Source: JACVRW01 sp963733885 (GTDB lineage Bacteria > Actinomycetota > Thermoleophilia > Solirubrobacterales > Thermoleophilaceae). From it: a stretch of 64,000 nt of DNA. The stretch spans positions 248,001-312,000 of the forward strand of contig CAVTES010000007.1 of assembly GCA_963733885.1 (NCBI GenBank), written 5' to 3'. The translations under genes and the position numbers were made by a program. Positions 60,035 to 64,000 of the stretch are shown here, piece after piece. The first letter of the stretch is position 1. Every line of letters starts with the position of its first letter. The notes under the pieces were generated by a model. That model was not told the origin of the DNA. It did not search any database and worked only from the letters and a program-made list of their open reading frames with translations.

Positions 60035-61105
60035 GTGACGCTCCGGATCGAGATAGACCGCTCGCGGCCGCTTCACCTGGGCAGCGAGCGGGGACACAAC
60101 CGCTGGCACCCGGGCATCGCGCCGGTGGCCACGGTCGAGCCCGGCGAGGAGGTGACCTTCGAGATCCGCGACTCGCGCGACCGGCTGATCGGGCCCGCCT
60201 CGGACCACGGCGACATGGCCGGCCTCCCGTCGATCGCCCATCCGCTCACCGGCCCGGTCGAAGTGCGCGGCGCCGAGCCCCGCGACGTCCTCGAGCTCGA
60301 GGTCCTCGCCTACGAGACCGACGACTTCGGCTGGACCGCGATCTTCCCCGGGTCGGGGTTCCTTGGAGACCTTTTCGAACGCCCCTTCCTCGCACGGTGG
60401 GAGCTGTCGGACGGCGTGGCCCGCTCGGAGCAGCTCCCTGGCGTGGCGGTGCCCGCGTGCGTGCACGCCGGCACGATCGGCGTGGCGCCGTCGCCGGAGC
60501 TGTTCGAGCGCGCCCGCGACCGCGAGGCCGCGATCGGCGCCCCCAACCCGCCCACGCGCGAGCACGCCTGGCCGCCCGAGGCCGCCGACGGCCTCCGCAC
60601 CTATCCACCGCGGGAGAACGGCGGCAACATGGACATCCGCGACCTCGGCCCCGGCGCGCGGCTGTGGCTGCCGGTGCACGTACCGGGCGCGCTGCTCTCG
60701 GTGGGCGACCTCCACTTCGCCCAGGGCGACGGCGAGGTGTGCATCTCGGCGATCGAGACCGGCGGCGCGGCGACGTTCCGCATCGGGCTTCGGCGGCCGG
60801 CCGGCCACGGCTGGCGCCCCCGGTTCCCGTGCTACGAGGCCCCGCCGCGGCCGCCGCGGGCGATGTTTGCCACCACCGGCATCCCGCTCGCCGACGACGG
60901 CAGCCAGGGCAACCTCGACCTCAACCTGGCCACCCGCCGGGCGCTGCTCGAGCTGCTGGGTTGGCTCGAGCAGGAGCGCGGGCTCCGGCGCGAGCCCGCC
61001 TACGTGCTGATGAGCGTGGCAGCGGAGCTTCGCGTCTCGGAGCTGGTCGACGCGCCGAACGCGCTGGTGTCGGCCGCGCTGCCCCTCGACTTGTTGGAGG
61101 ATTGA
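60035..61105 (+). CDS. Acetamidase/formamidase-family protein
   Basis: A 356-residue FmdA/AmdA-like protein: HNRWHPGIAPVATVEPGEEV, FEIRDSRDRLIGPAS, PRDVLELEVLAYETDDFGW, TYPPRENGGNMDIRDLGPGA and VPGALLSVGDLHFAQGDGEV match the family along its length. These enzymes hydrolyse formamide or acetamide. Start GTG 60035. The AAA ATPase starts 3 bp after its stop and the second acyl-CoA dehydrogenase overlaps that gene, so the three are one operon with no known pathway; the real substrate may be another amide. Confidence 0.88.
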   Translation: MTLRIEIDRSRPLHLGSERGHNRWHPGIAPVATVEPGEEVTFEIRDSRDRLIGPASDHGDMAGLPSIAHPLTGPVEVRGAEPRDVLELEVLAYETDDFGWTAIFPGSGFLGDLFERPFLARWELSDGVARSEQLPGVAVPACVHAGTIGVAPSPELFERARDREAAIGAPNPPTREHAWPPEAADGLRTYPPRENGGNMDIRDLGPGARLWLPVHVPGALLSVGDLHFAQGDGEVCISAIETGGAATFRIGLRRPAGHGWRPRFPCYEAPPRPPRAMFATTGIPLADDGSQGNLDLNLATRRALLELLGWLEQERGLRREPAYVLMSVAAELRVSELVDAPNALVSAALPLDLLED

Positions 61106-61108
61106 GCG

Positions 61109-62566
61109 ATGAGCGCGCACGGCGACATCACGCCGCAGGATTTCGCGGAGGCATTCCAGCGCGTCATGGAGTGGGCGGTCGACGAGGCGCAGCAGGGGCG
61201 TTCGCCCTTCAAGGCGCGGCTGACCGAGCACTTCGGCGAGGACCCGGCCACGTACCCGGTGACCAGCGAGGGCATCGCAAGCTACGACCTGCCGAACCTT
61301 CAGCTCGCCCTCGACGCATACCTCGACCGCGAGGGCACCGAACACAGCCTGATCGGGTTCGGCGGCCACGTCGGCCACGCGGAGTCGCTCTCGGGGCTGG
61401 TGCACGACTTCGGCTTCGGGGTCGTGGAGGGTCCCGTCCGGCGGACGGTGGTGGGGCTCGAGCGCGGCCGCTCCGTCACCTGCGTGACGGCGGGCCTCTT
61501 TCTGATCGCCGAAGGCGACCGCAGGCTCGCCGCCCTGGTGATGCTGGGCCGGCGCGGGTTCGACGAGGGCGGTCTGCGGCTGGAAGTGATCGCGCCCGAG
61601 CAGGAGGAGGGGGAGCGGTTCATCGCCGACGTACGCGCGCTCATGCACGAGCACAACGTCTTCCGCGGCAAGGTGCTCGCCCTGAAGTCCAGAGACGAGA
61701 TGATGGGCCGGGGCATGGCGGTGGAGTTCCCGGCAGTCGAGCCGGTCAGCAGGGACCAGATCGTGCTGCCGGAGGGAGTGCTCGACATCGTGGAGCTGCA
61801 CACGGTCGAGTTCACGCGGCATGCCGGTGCCCTGCGCGAGGCGGGGCGGCACCTGCGCCGCGGCCTCCTCCTGCACGGCCCGCCGGGAACGGGCAAGACG
61901 CTCAGCACCATGTACCTGATCTCCCGCCTCGAGGGTCGCACCGTGGTGATCCTCACCGGCGGGGCGCTCGGCCTGATAGGCGACGCCTGCGCAATAGCGC
62001 GCGAGCTCCAGCCCGCGATGGTGGTGCTCGAGGACGTGGACCTCGTCGCTCAGGAGCGCACGGCGATGGGGTACGGAGCGACCTCGCTGCTGTTCCGCCT
62101 GCTGAACGAGATGGACGGCATCGGCGAGGACGCGGACGTGATCTTCGTGATGACCACGAACCGCGCCGACCTGCTCGAGCCGGCGCTGGCGGCGCGGCCG
62201 GGGCGAGTCGACCAGGCGGTCGAGTTCCCGCTGCCCGACGCCGAGGCTCGATCCCGGCTGCTCGACGTCTTCGGGCGCGGTCTCGACATGGCTCTCACAG
62301 ACCGCGCGGCGGTGGTCGCCAAGACCGAGGGCGTGAGCCCGGCGTTCCTCCGGGAGCTGGTGCGAAAGGCGGCGCTGCACGCCGCTCGGGCCGGCTCGCC
62401 GCGCGTGGAGGACGCGCACTTCCGCGACGCGCTCGACCTGCTGGAGCGAGGCGGGCCGATCACGCGCTCGATGCTCGGGGCCGACGGGGGCGCCGTGGAG
62501 AGGCTGGACCCCGAGGGCGACTGGGGCGAGGTCGAGTTGGGCGAGGCCGAGTGGGACGAGGAGTGA
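61109..62566 (+). CDS. AAA ATPase with unrecognised N-terminal domain
   Basis: A 485-residue protein. The N-terminal 240 residues are predicted alpha/beta and match no family recognised here. The AAA module follows: Walker A LHGPPGTGKTLSTMYL, Walker B MVVLEDVDLVAQE, sensor-1 VMTTNRADLLEP and arginine finger AARPGRVDQAVEF, with the C-terminal lid to about 440 and an acidic tail. No protease or transmembrane segment is attached. Its place between an amidase-like protein and an acyl-CoA dehydrogenase is unusual; remodelling of one of them is possible. Confidence 0.9.
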   Translation: MSAHGDITPQDFAEAFQRVMEWAVDEAQQGRSPFKARLTEHFGEDPATYPVTSEGIASYDLPNLQLALDAYLDREGTEHSLIGFGGHVGHAESLSGLVHDFGFGVVEGPVRRTVVGLERGRSVTCVTAGLFLIAEGDRRLAALVMLGRRGFDEGGLRLEVIAPEQEEGERFIADVRALMHEHNVFRGKVLALKSRDEMMGRGMAVEFPAVEPVSRDQIVLPEGVLDIVELHTVEFTRHAGALREAGRHLRRGLLLHGPPGTGKTLSTMYLISRLEGRTVVILTGGALGLIGDACAIARELQPAMVVLEDVDLVAQERTAMGYGATSLLFRLLNEMDGIGEDADVIFVMTTNRADLLEPALAARPGRVDQAVEFPLPDAEARSRLLDVFGRGLDMALTDRAAVVAKTEGVSPAFLRELVRKAALHAARAGSPRVEDAHFRDALDLLERGGPITRSMLGADGGAVERLDPEGDWGEVELGEAEWDEE

Positions 62567-63648
62567 TCCCGCCCTTCGGCGAGCGCCACGAGGAGCTGCG
62601 CCGGGAGATCCGAACGTTCGTGGCCGAGGAGCTTCGGCCCCACGCAGGCGACTGGGAGCGAGCCGGCTGGTTCCCGAACGAGGTGTTCGCCCGCATGGGC
62701 GAGCTCGGTCTGCTCGGCCTCAAGTACCCGCGGCGGTACGGCGGGCGCGGCGGCGACCACCTCGACGACGCCGTGCTCAGCGAGGAGCTGTCGGGGTGCG
62801 GGTCGGGAGGGCTCTCGGCGGGGATCGGAGCGCACGTGAGCATCGCCACGCCGCCCGTCGCGCAGTTCGGCACCGAGGACCAGAAGGAGCGCTTCCTGGC
62901 GCCCGCGATCCGGGGCGAGCGGATCGCCGCGCTCGGGATCACCGAGCCCGGCGCGGGCTCGGACGTGGCGGGCATCCGCACCTTCGCCCGCCGCGTGGAC
63001 GGGGGCTACGTGGTGAACGGCTCGAAGACCTTCATCACGAACGGCGTGCGCGCGGACTTCGTGGTCACCGCGGTGAAGACGACCCAGGGGGGAGGCCACC
63101 ACGGCCTGTCGTTCCTGATCCTCGAGCGCGAGATGGAGGGGTACGAGGTCTCACGGAGGCTCGAGAAGCTGGGCTGGCGCGCGTCGGACACGGCCGAGCT
63201 GGTGTTCGTTGACGTCTTCGTGCCCGAGGAGAACCTGCTCGGCGAGGAGAACCGCGGCTTTTACCTGATCATGGCCAACTTCCAGTGGGAGCGGCTGGTG
63301 ATGGCGCTGGGCGCGGTGAGCTCGATGGGGCGCGTGTTGGAGCGGCTCCTCGAGTCGAGCCCGCCTCGCCACGCGCTGGCCGAGCTGGCGGTGAAGCTGG
63401 AGGCGTCCCGCTGCCTGACCTATCACGCGCTGCGACTGTTCGCCGAGGGCCACGACGCCCTGCGCGAGGTGACCGAGGCAAAGCTCCTCTCGCAACGGGC
63501 GGCGTTCGAGGTGGCCGAGGAGGCATTCCGATTCACCGGTGGCGACCCGGAGATCGGCCGCGCGATGCGCGACACCCGCCTCGGCCCGATCGGAGGCGGC
63601 TCCGACGAGGTCATGAAGGAGATACTCGCCAAGCAGCTCGGGCTGTGA
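62563..63648 (+). CDS. Acyl-CoA dehydrogenase-like protein with shortened catalytic loop
   Basis: A 361-residue ACAD from GTG 62563, overlapping the AAA stop (GTGA). The N-terminal and middle domains are typical (LGLLGLKYPRRYGGRGGDHL, LGITEPGAGSDVAGIRTFAR, VVNGSKTFITNGVRADFVVT). Near the C-terminus the region equivalent to HGGAGYMKEYGIERAWRD reads TGGDPEIGRAMRD, about five residues shorter, so the usual catalytic Glu is missing or replaced by Asp/Glu nearby. The protein is also 34 residues shorter than its neighbour. It may have lost dehydrogenase activity or use another base. Confidence 0.88.
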   Translation: MIPPFGERHEELRREIRTFVAEELRPHAGDWERAGWFPNEVFARMGELGLLGLKYPRRYGGRGGDHLDDAVLSEELSGCGSGGLSAGIGAHVSIATPPVAQFGTEDQKERFLAPAIRGERIAALGITEPGAGSDVAGIRTFARRVDGGYVVNGSKTFITNGVRADFVVTAVKTTQGGGHHGLSFLILEREMEGYEVSRRLEKLGWRASDTAELVFVDVFVPEENLLGEENRGFYLIMANFQWERLVMALGAVSSMGRVLERLLESSPPRHALAELAVKLEASRCLTYHALRLFAEGHDALREVTEAKLLSQRAAFEVAEEAFRFTGGDPEIGRAMRDTRLGPIGGGSDEVMKEILAKQLGL

Positions 63649-63722
63649 TGCACAGGCGTGTCGATTTTCGCCACCCTCACTCGACGCTTAGATAGAGACC
63701 CAACCACAAGGAGGTATCAGAC

Positions 63723-64000
63723 ATGCGAGTGATGGTCCTGATCAAGGCGAACGAGCAGAGCGAGGCCGGGGAGATGCCGAGCGAGAAGCTGCTCACCGAG
63801 ATGACGGCATTCAACGAGGAGCTGGTGAAGGCCGGAATGATGTTGGCCGGCGACGGCCTCCATCCGAGCTCGAAGGGCGTCCGGGTGGTCTTCTCGGGCA
63901 GTGACCGCAAGGTCATTGACGGGCCGTTCTCCGAGACCAAGGAGCTTCTGGCCGGCTACTGGGTCTGGCAGGTGAAGGACATGGACGAGGCGATCGAGTG
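63723..64000 (+). CDS. YCII/DGPF-domain protein, cut by window end
   Basis: The first 92 residues of a YCII-related (DGPF) protein: MRVMVLIKANEQSEAGEMPS, LLTEMTAFNEELVKAGMMLA, and the signature VIDGPFSETKELLAGYWVWQ. GGAGG lies 10 nt before ATG 63723. The family is a small dimeric alpha/beta fold of unknown activity and is often encoded next to an ECF sigma factor, which would lie outside the window. The coding frame remains open at base 64000. Confidence 0.88.
   Translation, partial: MRVMVLIKANEQSEAGEMPSEKLLTEMTAFNEELVKAGMMLAGDGLHPSSKGVRVVFSGSDRKVIDGPFSETKELLAGYWVWQVKDMDEAIE

Noticed and set aside
60013..62562. Plus-strand 1211-residue frame covering the amidase-like and AAA genes
   Set aside because: Its first 850 residues are a shadow of the two real genes; only the C-terminal acyl-CoA dehydrogenase is real.
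1..64000. CRISPR, tRNA or rRNA genes
   Set aside because: No regularly spaced repeats, cloverleaf signatures or conserved rRNA segments were seen on either strand.

Overview
The window is high-GC DNA (roughly 70% by eye), densely packed, with many ATGA, GTGA and TGATG stop/start overlaps and frequent GTG starts. Gene content points to an actinobacterium, most likely of the Thermoleophilia/Solirubrobacterales type: a YrbE/Mce lipid-uptake locus, DUF4235/Holin-X/DUF3618 membrane proteins, a PucR-type regulator after glnA, LuxR-type ATPases and large MetH. The lineage is inferred from gene content, not measured. No rRNA, tRNA, CRISPR array, integrase or intact transposase was seen.

Layout. 1-3592 (minus): Mce import operon (two YrbE/MlaE permeases, ATPase with a long acidic N-terminus, start of an MCE protein cut by the window edge). 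3745-8272: lipoprotein, zinc-ribbon/NTF2-like protein, giant LuxR-type ATPase regulator. 8284-11231: a structured repeat leading into an epimerase / DUF1611 / aldo-keto reductase set, the last two frameshifted. 11349-15559 (minus): nitrogen operon amt-PII-glnA-pucR. 15801-19086: HD-domain LuxR regulator and two alpha/beta hydrolases. 19090-25226 (minus): metH with a palindromic operator-like site, a GAF fragment, and a glycosyltransferase joined to a flippase-like membrane protein across a frameshift. 25258-33936: chlorite-dismutase/HemQ-like protein, FprA-type reductase, Ppx/GppA, MFS, ABC1 kinase, AlkA-like glycosylase, and an IscA / BolA-Grx iron-sulfur cluster. 33969-41685: NAD epimerase, DegV, AI-2E transporter, a 165-bp MITE-like palindrome, flippase-like protein, a small-membrane-protein operon, TetR/nitrilase with a good operator, DUF2804. 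41705-50401: CapA-like protein, broken S8 peptidase, and a six-gene acyl-CoA operon (enoyl-CoA hydratase, arginase-fold protein, carboxyltransferase, YdeI-like, BKACE, CaiB). 50435-57305: two UspA proteins, ATL-like protein, two-component system, internally deleted GH15 glucoamylase, disulfide oxidoreductase. 57351-64000: K+ channel, acyl-CoA dehydrogenase, then an acetamidase-like / AAA ATPase / atypical acyl-CoA dehydrogenase operon, and a truncated YCII-like gene.

The most unusual non-coding signals are a pair of conserved hairpin elements (4447-4541 and 8284-8363), the second directly before an epimerase whose start codon lies in a following stem; a full-length palindrome with TA-flanked termini (37112-37276) that supplies the stop codon of the upstream gene; and a long palindrome ahead of metH. 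Several genes (DUF1611, aldo-keto reductase, S8 peptidase, glycosyltransferase/flippase, GH15) carry frameshifts or a deletion while most neighbours are intact. They may be real pseudogenes or assembly errors; reads would decide.
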